Positions 42,666-52,186 of a stretch of 63,662 nucleotides of DNA are shown here, in pieces. Below the pieces are notes generated by a model that saw only the letters and a program-made list of their open reading frames with translations, had not been told where the DNA came from and did not search any database. The position numbers and the translations under genes were made by a program. Each line of letters begins with the position of its first letter. Position 1 is the stretch's first letter. Source of the stretch: Prevotella sp. (lineage in GTDB: Bacteria; Bacteroidota; Bacteroidia; Bacteroidales; Bacteroidaceae). The stretch covers positions 1-63,662 of the forward strand of contig JAEEHW010000149.1 of the NCBI GenBank assembly GCA_016281055.1, written 5' to 3'.

Positions 42666-44246
42666 ATGAACAAGAAACAAAATACAACAGAGATAATCGA
42701 GAATAACACTGTAAAACAAAAAACGAAAACAGAAAAGAAAAACACCGAAAAGAAAACTGCTACCAAGAAAACTACAGAGAAAAAAGCTACAGACAAAAAA
42801 CCAACAGCAAAGAAAACGGCCACAGCCAAGAAAACCGTTTCCAAGTCTCTCTCTAGTAGAAAAACAACCGTAAAAAAAACTGTAACTACAAAAACAGATG
42901 ATGTTAAGACTGAAAATATAAAACAAGAAGTCATTGACATTCCTGTTACAAACGAGGCAAAAGAAACTCAAGCTGTAATCACAGTCAACGAATTTGAACA
43001 CCCCAAAACAGAGAATACAGAAAACACATTGCCCATTCCTACTGAGCAAGAAACATTGGAGCAATCCAAAACGAAACAGGAGATAAAAGTCCCTACCCTA
43101 CCTAACATCACCATTACCAACATTATAGAACTTTCTCAAGCGCCATTACGCAACATCGTTCTCACTGATCAGCAAATACAAACCCTAACGCTTGACGAAA
43201 TAGAAAAGCGACATAAATTTCTTCAACATACACTTGCCAACATACTTGATTATGACATTGTAATCAGTGATACAAATATTTGGCTGGAGTTGCTTATCGG
43301 ACACACATCAAGCCACTCCGACCCTCGCATCAATGCACGCCTGCAGTTTGAACGTCAGTTGGAATTCATATCCAAACTGACAAAATACCGTGGCGGACAT
43401 TTTATGATGATGTCTGAAACATACGAGGAAATCGACCGTTTCGCTACGATGCAAGACCCAACCAACCACAAAGAAGCTGATTTTACTGACAATATAGTAT
43501 ATCTAAATGCAGCAGCACGTTTAGCCAAGCGACTTATCCTATCTCAACAACGAGAGAATCGTTTGCATATTGCTAACATCGGAGCAGAATCACACCATGC
43601 TTCATTTGCAGACCCTGCCATAATCAAATGCGTTGCAGATTATTTCTCTCAAGGAAAAAAAGTATTACTTCTCACCAATGACACTTCTGTAGCTATACGC
43701 TCCATGGGCATTTGTGATGATTTGCAGCGCCACAACAATATCAGTGACGAAATATGGAACGAAAAATACGTTTCACTACGTCCAATGGTCTTTACATTCG
43801 AAGATTTAAAACTACTTGACTTTTATACACGCCAGTATCATTACATCCAGATGGCATCCGGGCAACCTTGGATGTCAGAAATCAGCAAGACCGTAAACCG
43901 TCCGTCTGTAGAACCGCTGACTTTGTGGATGGATGCATTCCGACCTGGCGACAAACATAAAGGTGACAATCTGTTTACTGAATCTGAACAGAAACAGATA
44001 ACACAAAAACAACAAAAACAACAGAAAAATAATCCTTCACGTCAACAGAAAAATTCCACAGAACGTACAAACGTAGTTAAAACGGAAGAAAAAAAAGATG
44101 GTGAGGTCATTGAAAAAGCAGTAGAAACACCCAAAGAATCAAATACTGCAGATACAACAAAAAAGAATCCCACAAAAGCAATAAGACCTCAACGCAGGAA
44201 GCCACAAAGCAAAAAACAGGCAAAAAATGAAGAAAAAACAGCTTAA
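42666..44246 (+). CDS. PIN-domain protein with long lysine-rich tails
   Basis: The 526-aa protein has three parts. Residues 1-140 are low complexity and rich in Lys/Thr/Glu, including KKTATKKTTEKK-like repeats. Residues about 195-400 look like a PIN ribonuclease fold: Asp-202 in VISDTNIWLELL, Glu-251/Glu-254 in SETYEEI, Asp-316 in ADPAIIKCVADYF and Asp-339 in LLLTNDTSV, which would supply the acidic metal site. Residues 430-526 are again basic and Gln/Lys-rich (RPQRRKPQSKKQ). No antitoxin gene precedes it. It may be an RNA-processing nuclease more than a VapC toxin. It follows the response regulator and ends before the tRNA-Asp promoter. Confidence 0.75.
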   Translation: MNKKQNTTEIIENNTVKQKTKTEKKNTEKKTATKKTTEKKATDKKPTAKKTATAKKTVSKSLSSRKTTVKKTVTTKTDDVKTENIKQEVIDIPVTNEAKETQAVITVNEFEHPKTENTENTLPIPTEQETLEQSKTKQEIKVPTLPNITITNIIELSQAPLRNIVLTDQQIQTLTLDEIEKRHKFLQHTLANILDYDIVISDTNIWLELLIGHTSSHSDPRINARLQFERQLEFISKLTKYRGGHFMMMSETYEEIDRFATMQDPTNHKEADFTDNIVYLNAAARLAKRLILSQQRENRLHIANIGAESHHASFADPAIIKCVADYFSQGKKVLLLTNDTSVAIRSMGICDDLQRHNNISDEIWNEKYVSLRPMVFTFEDLKLLDFYTRQYHYIQMASGQPWMSEISKTVNRPSVEPLTLWMDAFRPGDKHKGDNLFTESEQKQITQKQQKQQKNNPSRQQKNSTERTNVVKTEEKKDGEVIEKAVETPKESNTADTTKKNPTKAIRPQRRKPQSKKQAKNEEKTA

Positions 44247-44278
44247 ATGACTTTTTTTTCAAAAAAACGCTCTAAATA

Positions 44279-44310
44279 TTTGCAAGGTTCAAAAAAAATA
44301 ACTACCTTTG
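44279..44310 (+). promoter_or_regulatory. Promoter of the two tRNA-Asp genes
   Basis: TTTG (44279-44282) and TACCTTTG (44303-44310) with a 20-nt spacer, 19 bp before the first tRNA. Confidence 0.8.
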
Positions 44311-44329
44311 CACTCGCTAATCAGAAAAG

Positions 44330-44403
44330 GGTGCGTTAGTTCAGTTGGTTAGAATGCCAGCCTGTCACGCTGGAGGTCACGGGTCCGAGTCCCGTACGCA
44401 CCG
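44330..44403 (+). tRNA. tRNA-Asp (anticodon GTC), copy 1
   Basis: A 74-nt cloverleaf starting GGTGCGTTAGTTCAG. Acceptor GGTGCGT/ACGCACC, anticodon loop CTGTCAC in a CCAGC/GCTGG stem, T-arm GGGTCCGAGTCCC. CCA is not encoded. Confidence 0.97.
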
Positions 44404-44430
44404 CCTCTACTGATTAAAAAAATATTAAGA

Positions 44431-44504
44431 GGTGCGTTAGTTCAGTTGGTTAGAATGCCAGCCTGTCACGCTGGAGGTCACGGGTCCGAGTCCCGTACGC
44501 ACCG
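44431..44504 (+). tRNA. tRNA-Asp (anticodon GTC), copy 2
   Basis: Identical in all 74 positions to copy 1, which ends 27 bp upstream. Both are probably made from one promoter and end at the hairpin at 44519. Confidence 0.97.
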
Positions 44505-44518
44505 CTGAACAATTAGGA

Positions 44519-44558
44519 GGAAGTTTGATATCTTTAAGATGTCAAACTTCCTTTTTTT
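44519..44558 (+). terminator. Intrinsic terminator of the tRNA-Asp unit
   Basis: GGAAGTTTGA (44519-44528) and TCAAACTTCC (44542-44551) form a perfect 10-bp stem followed by seven T. Confidence 0.93.
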
Positions 44559-44575
44559 ATTATTATAAGATTAAC

Positions 44576-44607
44576 TTTGGTCATTCCACCTTTTTTTATT
44601 ACCTTTG
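44576..44607 (+). promoter_or_regulatory. Promoter of the second uvrA homologue, nearly leaderless
   Basis: TTTG (44576-44579) and TACCTTTG (44600-44607) with a 20-nt spacer. The ATG at 44614 is only 6 nt after the -7 box, so the mRNA should start at or within a few bases of the start codon. Confidence 0.8.
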
Positions 44608-44613
44608 CATATT

Positions 44614-47523
44614 ATGAAGAAAACAAACGACTATATCGAAATAAAAGGAGCACGGGTAAACAACCTTAAAAATATCTCTGTAAATATACCACGCAACAAA
44701 TTTGTTGCTATAGCCGGTGTCAGTGGCTCCGGCAAATCATCGTTGGCATTCGATACTCTATATGCAGAAGGCCAGCGTCGTTACGTAGAAAGTCTTTCTG
44801 CATACGCACGTCAGTTTCTTGGACGAATGCATAAACCCGAATGTGACTTTATCAAAGGATTACCACCAGCAATAGCCATAGAGCAAAAAGTCATCAGTAG
44901 AAATCCACGCTCTACAGTAGGTACCAGTACTGAGATATATGAATACATGCGGTTACTCTTTGCTCGCATAGGCCAAATATTCTCCCCCATCTCTAACCAG
45001 GAAGTCAAGAAACACACTCCAGAGGATGTGGTTAACAAAATGCTTACGTTTACACATGGCACACGATTCATGTTGTTAGCCCCACTCAATATTGTCAAGG
45101 GACGAACCATACAGCAACAACTGGAGATGGAAATACAACAAGGCTACTCACGTATCGTGATAGGTGACAAGGTTATGCGCATCGACGACTTCCTGCAAGA
45201 CGAAGAAGAGAACAAAACATCTACCACAGGAAACGATATATATTTACTTATCGACCGCATGACTGTTGATGACAGCCAGGAAACCATATCACGCTTGACT
45301 GACTCATGTGAAACAGCGTTCTACGAGGGTGGCGGTGTTTGCCAATTAGTATTTCTTCCATCTGGAATATCATTTGATTTCTCTACACGCCTGGAGGCAG
45401 ACGGCATGACATTCGAGCCACCATCCGACGGATTATTCGCATTCAATTCTCCATTGGGTGTCTGTCCCACGTGTGAAGGCTTCGGCAAAGTGATGGGCAT
45501 AGACGAATCACTTGTGATACCTGACCCTTCACTGAGTGTTTATGACGGTTGTGTACAGTGCTGGCGTGGTGACAAAATGGGCGAATGGAAAAAAGAGTTC
45601 ATACGACGCGCCGCAGCTGATGATTTCCCTATATTCACCCCTTACGGTGAATTGTCAGCAAAGCATAAAGACTGGCTGTGGCACGGTCTGCCAAGTGACA
45701 GAAAACGCAATAAATATGAACGAGTGAGCATTGATGATTTCTTTCAGATGGTGAAAGAAAACCAATACAAAATCCAGTATCGTGTCATGCTAAGCCGTTA
45801 CCGAGGCAAGACCACTTGTCCCGATTGTCACGGCAGCCGTCTGCGTAAGGAAGCGAACTATGTCAAGGTGGCGGGCAAAACCATAACAGAATTGGTAGGA
45901 ATGCCTGTAACAGAACTGGCCCAGTGGTTTAAGAACCTCAACCTTGATGAAGACAAGGCAAAAATAGCGCAACGACTACTGACAGAAATAAACAGCCGAC
46001 TCCAGTTTCTCCTTGACGTCGGACTTGGCTATCTGACTCTGAATCGGCCGAGCAACACCTTGTCGGGCGGAGAAAGCCAACGCATAAACCTAACCACATC
46101 ACTGGGCTCATCGCTCGTTGGATCACTATATATCCTCGACGAGCCTTCAATAGGTATGCACAGCCGCGATACAGAGCGTCTTATCAATGTTTTAAAGAAA
46201 CTGCAGCAGATTGGCAATACCGTCGTTGTAGTAGAACATGATGAGGACATACTTCGTGCTGCAGACTATCTGATTGACGTTGGACCTGACGCAGGAACAA
46301 ATGGTGGTGAGATAGTATTTGAAGGTAATGCTGAAGATATCAACAAAGCCTCGCTAAAGAAATTTCCCAAAAGCCATACCGTTGAATATCTTACACACAC
46401 AGAGACTATCCCCGTGCCTACTCAACACCGTCCATGGAACCTATCAATAAAACTCCATGGAGCTGCAATGAACAACCTGAAAGGTGTGGACGTAGAATTT
46501 CCGCTTAACGTCATGACAGTCATTACGGGGGTCAGCGGTTCAGGAAAGTCATCACTCGTTCGCGGCATCCTTTATCCTGCCTTGAAACGGAAGCTTGGCG
46601 AAGTGGCAGACGTTCCTGGTGCTTATTCTTCCATCGACGGTGACATCAACACGATACACCACATCGAGATGGTTGACCAAAACCCAATAGGCAAGAGCAC
46701 CCGCAGCAATCCAGCCACATACATCAAAGCATACGATGCCATACGTCAGCTCATGAGTGAAATGCCGCTGTCCAAGCAATTGGGCATCACACCACAGCAT
46801 TTCTCATTCAACACTGACGGTGGACGATGCGAAGAATGTAAGGGAGCGGGTGTGATAACCGTTGAAATGCAGTTTATGGCAGACCTCACACTGACATGCG
46901 AGGCGTGCAACGGAGAGCGTTTCCAACGCAACATACTAGAAGTAAGATACAAAGGAAAGAATATCAATGACATTCTTGGCATGACCGTGAGCGAAGCCAT
47001 CGGTTTCTTTTACAAGAATCTTCAACAAGAAATTGAGGACAACGAGAAATTATCTGATGCTCGCCAACGCACACACGGAAAAGTCATCATCACTCAACTG
47101 CGCACTATTGTCAACAGACTGAAACCACTTGAGGAGGTCGGACTTGGGTATATCCAGCTAGGACAATCATCAGCAACGCTGTCAGGCGGTGAGAACCAGC
47201 GTGTAAAATTGGCTTACTACATTGCACAGGAGAATCAGGAACATACACTCTTCATCTTTGACGAACCGACCACTGGCTTGCATTTCCATGACATCAAACG
47301 ACTCCTACATGCTTTTGACGAACTCATAAAGCGTGGCCACACTATACTAATTATAGAACACAACATGGATGTCATAAAATGCGCAGACCACATCATCGAC
47401 TTGGGCCCAGAAGGAGGCGAACAAGGAGGGGAAATCGTTGCCTGTGGCACTCCTGAGGAGATACAGAAAGAGCCACGCAGCATCACCGGACAATATCTTA
47501 CGCGATTAAAATCAATTAAATAA
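44614..47523 (+). CDS. UvrA-family excinuclease ABC subunit, full-length paralogue
   Basis: The 969-aa protein starts [15 protein letters not shown]; a TTG 9 nt upstream lies within the -7 box and is excluded. Walker A motifs are GVSGSGKS near 35-42 and again in [17 protein letters not shown]. UvrB-binding and insertion regions are of normal length: CPTCEGFG and CPDCHGSR are more than 110 residues apart. The C-terminal zinc module is [20 protein letters not shown] then CEACNGER. An extra helical segment of about 40 residues ([18 protein letters not shown]) lies before [20 protein letters not shown]. In Bacteroidota genomes several UvrA homologues coexist, and this type diverges from the housekeeping one, so a role in repair or in drug or adduct tolerance is possible. 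Confidence 0.93.
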   Translation: MKKTNDYIEIKGARVNNLKNISVNIPRNKFVAIAGVSGSGKSSLAFDTLYAEGQRRYVESLSAYARQFLGRMHKPECDFIKGLPPAIAIEQKVISRNPRSTVGTSTEIYEYMRLLFARIGQIFSPISNQEVKKHTPEDVVNKMLTFTHGTRFMLLAPLNIVKGRTIQQQLEMEIQQGYSRIVIGDKVMRIDDFLQDEEENKTSTTGNDIYLLIDRMTVDDSQETISRLTDSCETAFYEGGGVCQLVFLPSGISFDFSTRLEADGMTFEPPSDGLFAFNSPLGVCPTCEGFGKVMGIDESLVIPDPSLSVYDGCVQCWRGDKMGEWKKEFIRRAAADDFPIFTPYGELSAKHKDWLWHGLPSDRKRNKYERVSIDDFFQMVKENQYKIQYRVMLSRYRGKTTCPDCHGSRLRKEANYVKVAGKTITELVGMPVTELAQWFKNLNLDEDKAKIAQRLLTEINSRLQFLLDVGLGYLTLNRPSNTLSGGESQRINLTTSLGSSLVGSLYILDEPSIGMHSRDTERLINVLKKLQQIGNTVVVVEHDEDILRAADYLIDVGPDAGTNGGEIVFEGNAEDINKASLKKFPKSHTVEYLTHTETIPVPTQHRPWNLSIKLHGAAMNNLKGVDVEFPLNVMTVITGVSGSGKSSLVRGILYPALKRKLGEVADVPGAYSSIDGDINTIHHIEMVDQNPIGKSTRSNPATYIKAYDAIRQLMSEMPLSKQLGITPQHFSFNTDGGRCEECKGAGVITVEMQFMADLTLTCEACNGERFQRNILEVRYKGKNINDILGMTVSEAIGFFYKNLQQEIEDNEKLSDARQRTHGKVIITQLRTIVNRLKPLEEVGLGYIQLGQSSATLSGGENQRVKLAYYIAQENQEHTLFIFDEPTTGLHFHDIKRLLHAFDELIKRGHTILIIEHNMDVIKCADHIIDLGPEGGEQGGEIVACGTPEEIQKEPRSITGQYLTRLKSIK

Positions 47524-47590
47524 CAAGGTGTCTATATCAACAATGCAAAGACATATATAATATATTCTATAGGGGTATATGTATATATAC

Positions 47591-47623
47591 AAAAAAAAAT
47601 TGATTGTCTCACGACAACCAATC
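47591..47623 (-). terminator. Intrinsic terminator downstream of the DUF3256 gene
   Basis: On the minus strand GATTGGTTGTC (47623-47613) pairs with GACAATCAATT (47608-47598) through an 11-bp stem with wobbles, loop GTGA, followed by a T-run. It lies 98 bp past the DUF3256 stop. Confidence 0.75.
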
Positions 47624-47720
47624 TTTATTAACCTTAATAATCTAATACCATGAAAAACACGTCACAAAGTTACGCATTTTTTTTAAAACTACAAAAAAAA
47701 TGTATTGTTTATCTGTAATT

Positions 47721-48335
47721 TTAGCATTCTTTAAAACTTTTGCCATTCCATTTTAATTTTCTTTGCAAAACAACGTTGCTATCATTGTTTTCTTCCTTCA
47801 ATGGCAAGGCATCCCTTAACTCTATACTCAATGTCATGTTATCATTCTCCATAAGGGCTTCGACTGCAGGAATTTCCATTTTCTCAAATGTCTGCATATC
47901 ATCGACGTTTCCTTCAAAAGACCTTTTGACAACATCGCACAAGTCAATATATCCTACAACATTCCATGCATCGTCATACAATGTACATGTGGTTTCTTTC
48001 ACAGGAGTGGAAACAGTACACAACACACAATATATGCTATCAGACCTGCCGTTCATCTGTAATCTAATCATATCATAACGCACAGTACCTGCTATAATCT
48101 TCATTCTGTCTTCCGACAAAGAATCCATTACTATGTCAGCTTTTAACATGGTGTTGAGTTTAGCCGGTGTTGTCGGGTCAATGTTCTTCATATTGACCAA
48201 GTCAACACGTTGTTCATTCGACACATAAGGCATCAATGAGTCAGGCATTGACTCAAACATTTCTGCCACGCTCTTTGCACCAACGTTCAACAAATAGAGA
48301 GAGAAGAAAACAATAAATATTACTTTTAATTTCAT
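47721..48335 (-). CDS. DUF3256 exported protein
   Basis: The 204-aa protein has a signal peptide (MKLKVIFIVFFSLYLLNVGA) and begins its mature part KSVAEMFESMPDSLMPYV, which is the conserved opening of DUF3256, a Bacteroidales-restricted periplasmic family of unknown function. The first codon overlaps the TPR gene stop by 4 bp (ATGA). It is the last gene of the SPOR-ruvX-def-TPR unit. Confidence 0.85.
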   Translation of the reverse strand: MKLKVIFIVFFSLYLLNVGAKSVAEMFESMPDSLMPYVSNEQRVDLVNMKNIDPTTPAKLNTMLKADIVMDSLSEDRMKIIAGTVRYDMIRLQMNGRSDSIYCVLCTVSTPVKETTCTLYDDAWNVVGYIDLCDVVKRSFEGNVDDMQTFEKMEIPAVEALMENDNMTLSIELRDALPLKEENNDSNVVLQRKLKWNGKSFKEC

Positions 48336-50353
48336 TTCTTTATTTTTTTCATTAAACTATAAGCACCATACAAGCCCAGTTCACCAGCCTTGCCAAAGTC
48401 TTTCTTTGCGTTCTCGAAATCAGACAACTTTATATAAACCAAACCACGGTTGTAATATGCGTACGGAAGACTTGCATCATTCTCTATGGCCTTGCTCAGT
48501 AACTGAGAAGCCTCTTTATAGTTACCGGTGCGCGCCAGGAAGGTACCATGATTATAATACAACAATGCGTCATTAGAATCCTTTTCCTTCAACCGTTCAA
48601 AATCACTTACTACTCCTGCAACACGCATTTTTGTATCTTTAACAGAAATACTCTGTTCATACTCCATCATAAGAGCATTGCACACAGACTTCTGCCACAT
48701 AGCCACTATATTGTTTTTATTAAACGACAAGGCATCATCCAAATCTCTGATAGCATCCTGATAATTCTGTGCAGAAGAATAGGCTATACTTCTCAATATC
48801 AACAACAGGCACTTATCCACACCATTGGACACCCCATCCAGACTTTCTGAAATCTTATCTATCTGTTCAAAAGACAGAGTACCCGTTCCCTCTCCCACTC
48901 CACACAATCGTGGAAGATTCATACCACGTAATACACCCATATTCTTCAGACTATCAAGATACATATCCATATTGTTGTCGTAAGGTGTATATTTTGCCAC
49001 TCCATTCTCCTGCATAGCCAATGACAACGCAATGTATGGCTGGAACGTTTCCTCGACATTCCTATTCTGCACCTTACCACGATATTCACTCTTATAGTCG
49101 TGAAGCGTTTCCTGACTGTCCTCCATTACAAGCTGGTCATATTTCTCAATATCGATGTCATTGAGTTTTCTCATTGCCGTCAATTTACTGCGACTCCATC
49201 TATGCTGCACACCTAGATGCTTGTCCATCTGCGCCTTGAATATCCTGAACTCATCCTGTTGCGCCTTACCAACCATGCCCATACGTCGATAGCACGACGC
49301 TCTATATTGCAGACCTGTCCAGAAATTAGGGAATTTCTCTATCACGATAGAATAATCGCGTACCGCTCCACGCAAATCACCTGTTTTATCCAAAAGTGTG
49401 GCTCTGTTGAACAATGCCATGATATTACCAGGTTCAAGTGACAGCACATAATCAAAATCCTCTATAGCACGGTTATTGTCACCCACCTGCATACGAAGCA
49501 GTCCTCTGTTATAATGAGCAAGGAAATTATTGGGAGCCAGTTCCAATGCCATGTCATAATCCGCCATTGCTCCACGAAGATTATTGATGTGCAGTCTAAC
49601 AGCCGCTCTGTTGACATAACATCCAATATCCTTTGGCTTATAATGCAGGGCTTTGCCGAACGCTTCTTCTGACTGCTCCCATTTCTGCTGCGACATTGAT
49701 ATGTATGCCTTCATTCTCCACGCCTCTGCATGATGCTTGTCTATAGAAAGACACTTGTCAACCCACGTCACAGCATTTGCAGTGTCTTTTAAATGAAGAT
49801 AATTCTCTGCCTTTATCAGATAAGTAGGAGCATAGTCACTCCATTTGGCTATTATACTGTCAAACTGTTCATTTGCCTTATGATAATCCTTGGATTCCAT
49901 GTAACAGACAGCGCGGTTATACCAAAAACCTTTATTCTGTGGTTCCAGCTTAATAGCTTTTGAATAATCATCAATGGCATCTGAGAATTTTCCTTGATTA
50001 ATACGCGAAATGCCACGCAAGTCATATAGTCCTGTGATATAAGGATTGAGTTCTATCGCCTTTGTCTCATCAGCCTCAGAACCCACCCAATCTTCAAGAT
50101 AATACTTTGAGACCGCACGCAAGTGCCATGGTTCCCATAAAAAAGGCTTTTGGTTTATGGCTTGGTTGAAATACTGTATTGACAGTACATAATCCTCATA
50201 ATGCATAGCCACCTTACCACTAAGAATCAATCTGTCAACATTATACTGAGCATCAACCGACGATGTCAGCAACAAAAAAAAGACACATACCACTGCTCTA
50301 AATTCGGTTAAGAGCAATGGTATGTGTCTTTTTATTGCTTCTATGGTTGACAT
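48332..50353 (-). CDS. Exported tetratricopeptide repeat protein
   Basis: The 673-aa protein has an atypical N-terminus: about 19 residues (MSTIEAIKRHIPLLLTEF) precede a signal peptide core VVCVFFLLLTSSVDAQ. At least ten TPR units follow (residues about 45-380 and 520-660), with the usual W/Y..A..PNN pattern, for example GLYDLRGISRINQGKFSDAI. A region without repeats sits at 390-510. The TPR array suggests a scaffold for envelope proteins. The first 24 codons overlap a terminator-like hairpin; see the separate entry. It starts 14 bp after def. Confidence 0.88.
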   Translation of the reverse strand: MSTIEAIKRHIPLLLTEFRAVVCVFFLLLTSSVDAQYNVDRLILSGKVAMHYEDYVLSIQYFNQAINQKPFLWEPWHLRAVSKYYLEDWVGSEADETKAIELNPYITGLYDLRGISRINQGKFSDAIDDYSKAIKLEPQNKGFWYNRAVCYMESKDYHKANEQFDSIIAKWSDYAPTYLIKAENYLHLKDTANAVTWVDKCLSIDKHHAEAWRMKAYISMSQQKWEQSEEAFGKALHYKPKDIGCYVNRAAVRLHINNLRGAMADYDMALELAPNNFLAHYNRGLLRMQVGDNNRAIEDFDYVLSLEPGNIMALFNRATLLDKTGDLRGAVRDYSIVIEKFPNFWTGLQYRASCYRRMGMVGKAQQDEFRIFKAQMDKHLGVQHRWSRSKLTAMRKLNDIDIEKYDQLVMEDSQETLHDYKSEYRGKVQNRNVEETFQPYIALSLAMQENGVAKYTPYDNNMDMYLDSLKNMGVLRGMNLPRLCGVGEGTGTLSFEQIDKISESLDGVSNGVDKCLLLILRSIAYSSAQNYQDAIRDLDDALSFNKNNIVAMWQKSVCNALMMEYEQSISVKDTKMRVAGVVSDFERLKEKDSNDALLYYNHGTFLARTGNYKEASQLLSKAIENDASLPYAYYNRGLVYIKLSDFENAKKDFGKAGELGLYGAYSLMKKIKK
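50275..50331 (-). terminator. Terminator-like hairpin inside the TPR gene start
   Basis: AAGACACATACCACTGCTCT (50281-50300) and AGAGCAATGGTATGTGTCTT (50312-50331) are complementary over 20 positions with one wobble. On the minus strand the stem is followed by seven T (down to 50276). It has the full form of an intrinsic terminator for the def transcript, yet lies within codons 8-26 of the TPR reading frame. Confidence 0.8.
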
Positions 50354-50367
50354 TTCGCAGTAAATAT

Positions 50368-50931
50368 TTACTTGGTCTTTGGAACTTTCACCTTATAGCC
50401 ACAACGGAAACGACCTTGTAATAGCGAGCGCAGTTTTGATTTTATCAACTGCCTGCGCAACGGTGACAAGCGGTCTATAAACATCTTGCCCTCAAGGTGG
50501 TCAAACTCATGCTGCATGACACGGGCAAGATAGCCATCCACCCACTCGTCATGCTCATTAAAGTCCTCATCCATATATTTTACATGAATACGCGTGGGAC
50601 GAAGCACTTTCTCATGTATGGCTGGCAATGACAAGCACCCTTCCTCTGATGATTGTTTCTCAGATTCATCATATTCCAATATATGCGGATTAACATACAC
50701 TTTCTTGAAATCTGCATACTCAGGCATATCTTCCTTGAGCACATCAAGGTCTATTACGACAAGACGTATGTCACGACCTATCTGGGGGGCAGCCAACCCT
50801 ATTCCTTCACTCGATGCAAGTGTTTCCCACATGTCACTTATCAAAGCTGACAACTCCGGGTAATCTGCATCAATATCCTGGGCAACCTTACGCAAAACAG
50901 GCTGGCCATACGTATATATAGGTAATATCAT
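50368..50931 (-). CDS. def: Peptide deformylase
   Basis: The 187-aa metalloenzyme removes the formyl group from new proteins. The three motifs are present: GIGLAAPQ (43-50), EGCLSLP (97-103, metal ligand Cys-99) and QHEFDHL (140-146, His-141, Glu-142, His-145). The C-terminal tail is basic. It follows ruvX by 18 bp. Confidence 0.98.
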   Translation of the reverse strand: MILPIYTYGQPVLRKVAQDIDADYPELSALISDMWETLASSEGIGLAAPQIGRDIRLVVIDLDVLKEDMPEYADFKKVYVNPHILEYDESEKQSSEEGCLSLPAIHEKVLRPTRIHVKYMDEDFNEHDEWVDGYLARVMQHEFDHLEGKMFIDRLSPLRRQLIKSKLRSLLQGRFRCGYKVKVPKTK

Positions 50932-50949
50932 ATATTTATATCTTCACTT

Positions 50950-51363
50950 TTATTTCGTCTTCATCAAATATTCCTGTAACATTATAGTGGCAGATATTTT
51001 GTCCACCAACGCCTTATCCTGCCGTGCTTTCTTATGCAACCCGGCATCTATCATCGTCTGGTGAGCCATGACAGAGGTAAAGCGTTCGTCAACACCTTGT
51101 ATGGGAATGTTGGGAAATTTCTTTTTCCATTGGTTTTCAAATGCCAAAACACGTTGCAAATTCTCCGAAGGAAGACCATTCGTCTGTTTGGGTTCACCAA
51201 TGATTACACGTTCAACATTCTCTTTCTTCAAGTATGCTTCAAGATATGCCATCAGTTTTGGCGTATCTATAGTATCAAGCGCACCGGGCACTATCTGCAA
51301 CTCATCCGTCACAGCAAGCCCCGTGCGCTTTTTTCCATAGTCTATCGCTAAGATGCGTGCCAT
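50950..51363 (-). CDS. ruvX: Putative pre-16S rRNA nuclease / Holliday junction resolvase-like YqgF
   Basis: The 137-aa protein starts MARILAIDYGKKRTGLAVTD at 51363; an ATG 18 nt earlier lies inside the previous gene and is less likely. The RNase H-like fold shows Asp in AIDYGKKRTG and VIIGEPKQTNG, then VDERFTSVMA and a final KALVDKISATIMLQEYL with Asp. This family processes the 5' end of 16S rRNA. Its ATG overlaps the SPOR gene stop (TAATG). Confidence 0.93.
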   Translation of the reverse strand: MARILAIDYGKKRTGLAVTDELQIVPGALDTIDTPKLMAYLEAYLKKENVERVIIGEPKQTNGLPSENLQRVLAFENQWKKKFPNIPIQGVDERFTSVMAHQTMIDAGLHKKARQDKALVDKISATIMLQEYLMKTK

Positions 51364-51998
51364 TATTTTGCCATTATCCATGCACCAGAATACTGTGCTT
51401 TCAAAGCATTCTGATCCTTCTGGGCCGCCTCACGAGAATCATGTGTAGAGGCTATAACACGATACATCTTACCATCATATATTACCTGAGCGCCACCATA
51501 GCCTGCATTACGCAACGTATTCTGCAGACCTTCTGCATTGGCACGAACTCCAAATGCACCAACCACGACAGAGAAGGCCTTAAGGTTTCCGTTACCAACA
51601 GTATTAGCACTAGACGTACTGCTTACAGTATTAGTATTAACATTATTGGTAACGACAGAAGCCGTTGCAGTTTCCTGAGTAGTTGTAGGAGGAGCCAACT
51701 GAGTCACTGTAGGAGCCTGCTGCTGAACAGTTTGCTGCTGTGAAGGCTGCTGGTACTGTGGCACCTGCTGCTGCATCGGCTGCTGATACTGTTGCACTTG
51801 CTGCTGATATTGTGACGGATCTTGTTGTACGTACTGCTGTTGCTGCTGTCCGTATGCCTGCTGTCCCTGCTGCTGAGCCATCTCCTGTGCTTTTGCCTTT
51901 TCATAGGCTTTTCGATAAGCACTTTCTTTTGATGTTCCACACGATGTAAATAACAAGGTAGCAGCAAAGACTGCACAAACAAATGTGTATTTCTTCAT
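51363..51998 (-). CDS. SPOR-domain lipoprotein with Gln-rich linker
   Basis: The 211-aa product starts MKKYTFVCAVFAATLLFTSC at 51998, with a lipobox LFTSC and Cys-20 as the lipid site. The earlier in-frame ATG at 52046 overlaps the -7 box and is excluded. A Gln/Tyr/Pro-rich linker (residues about 40-105, many QQYQQP-like units) leads to a C-terminal SPOR domain (about 135-211, FSVVVGAFGVRANAEGLQNT and YRVIASTHDSREAA). SPOR domains bind denuded peptidoglycan at division sites. It is the first gene of the unit reading to DUF3256. Confidence 0.92.
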   Translation of the reverse strand: MKKYTFVCAVFAATLLFTSCGTSKESAYRKAYEKAKAQEMAQQQGQQAYGQQQQQYVQQDPSQYQQQVQQYQQPMQQQVPQYQQPSQQQTVQQQAPTVTQLAPPTTTQETATASVVTNNVNTNTVSSTSSANTVGNGNLKAFSVVVGAFGVRANAEGLQNTLRNAGYGGAQVIYDGKMYRVIASTHDSREAAQKDQNALKAQYSGAWIMAK

Positions 51999-52043
51999 AC
52001 TCTCAAAACTTGGTAAAATTATTCTTTTCATTGAAATATGATA

Positions 52044-52051
52044 CAAAGGTA
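52044..52051 (-). promoter_or_regulatory. -7 element for SPOR-ruvX-def unit
   Basis: The minus strand reads TACCTTTG, 46 bp before the ATG at 51998. It fixes the start of the SPOR gene. Confidence 0.68.
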
Positions 52052-52102
52052 ATAAAAAAAAGACGTATTTTTGAGGGAATTCGCCTTTTTTAACACATTT
52101 TG

Positions 52103-52134
52103 TTGTTCATTTCAACTATTTTTTATTACATTTG
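52103..52134 (+). promoter_or_regulatory. Promoter of the YtxH gene cluster
   Basis: TTG (52103-52105) and TACATTTG (52127-52134) with a 21-nt spacer, 52 bp before the ATG. Confidence 0.68.
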
Positions 52135-52186
52135 CATTTAATTAAGCATTCGCAATGTAATATTAACCATTAAAACTATTATTAGT

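Noticed and set aside
42666..44246. VapC-type toxin-antitoxin system
   Set aside because: The protein is several times too long and the upstream gene is a response regulator, not an antitoxin.
51720..51900. CAG/CTG-rich repeat in the SPOR gene
   Set aside because: It is in-frame Gln-rich coding sequence of a lipoprotein linker, not a CRISPR or noncoding repeat array.
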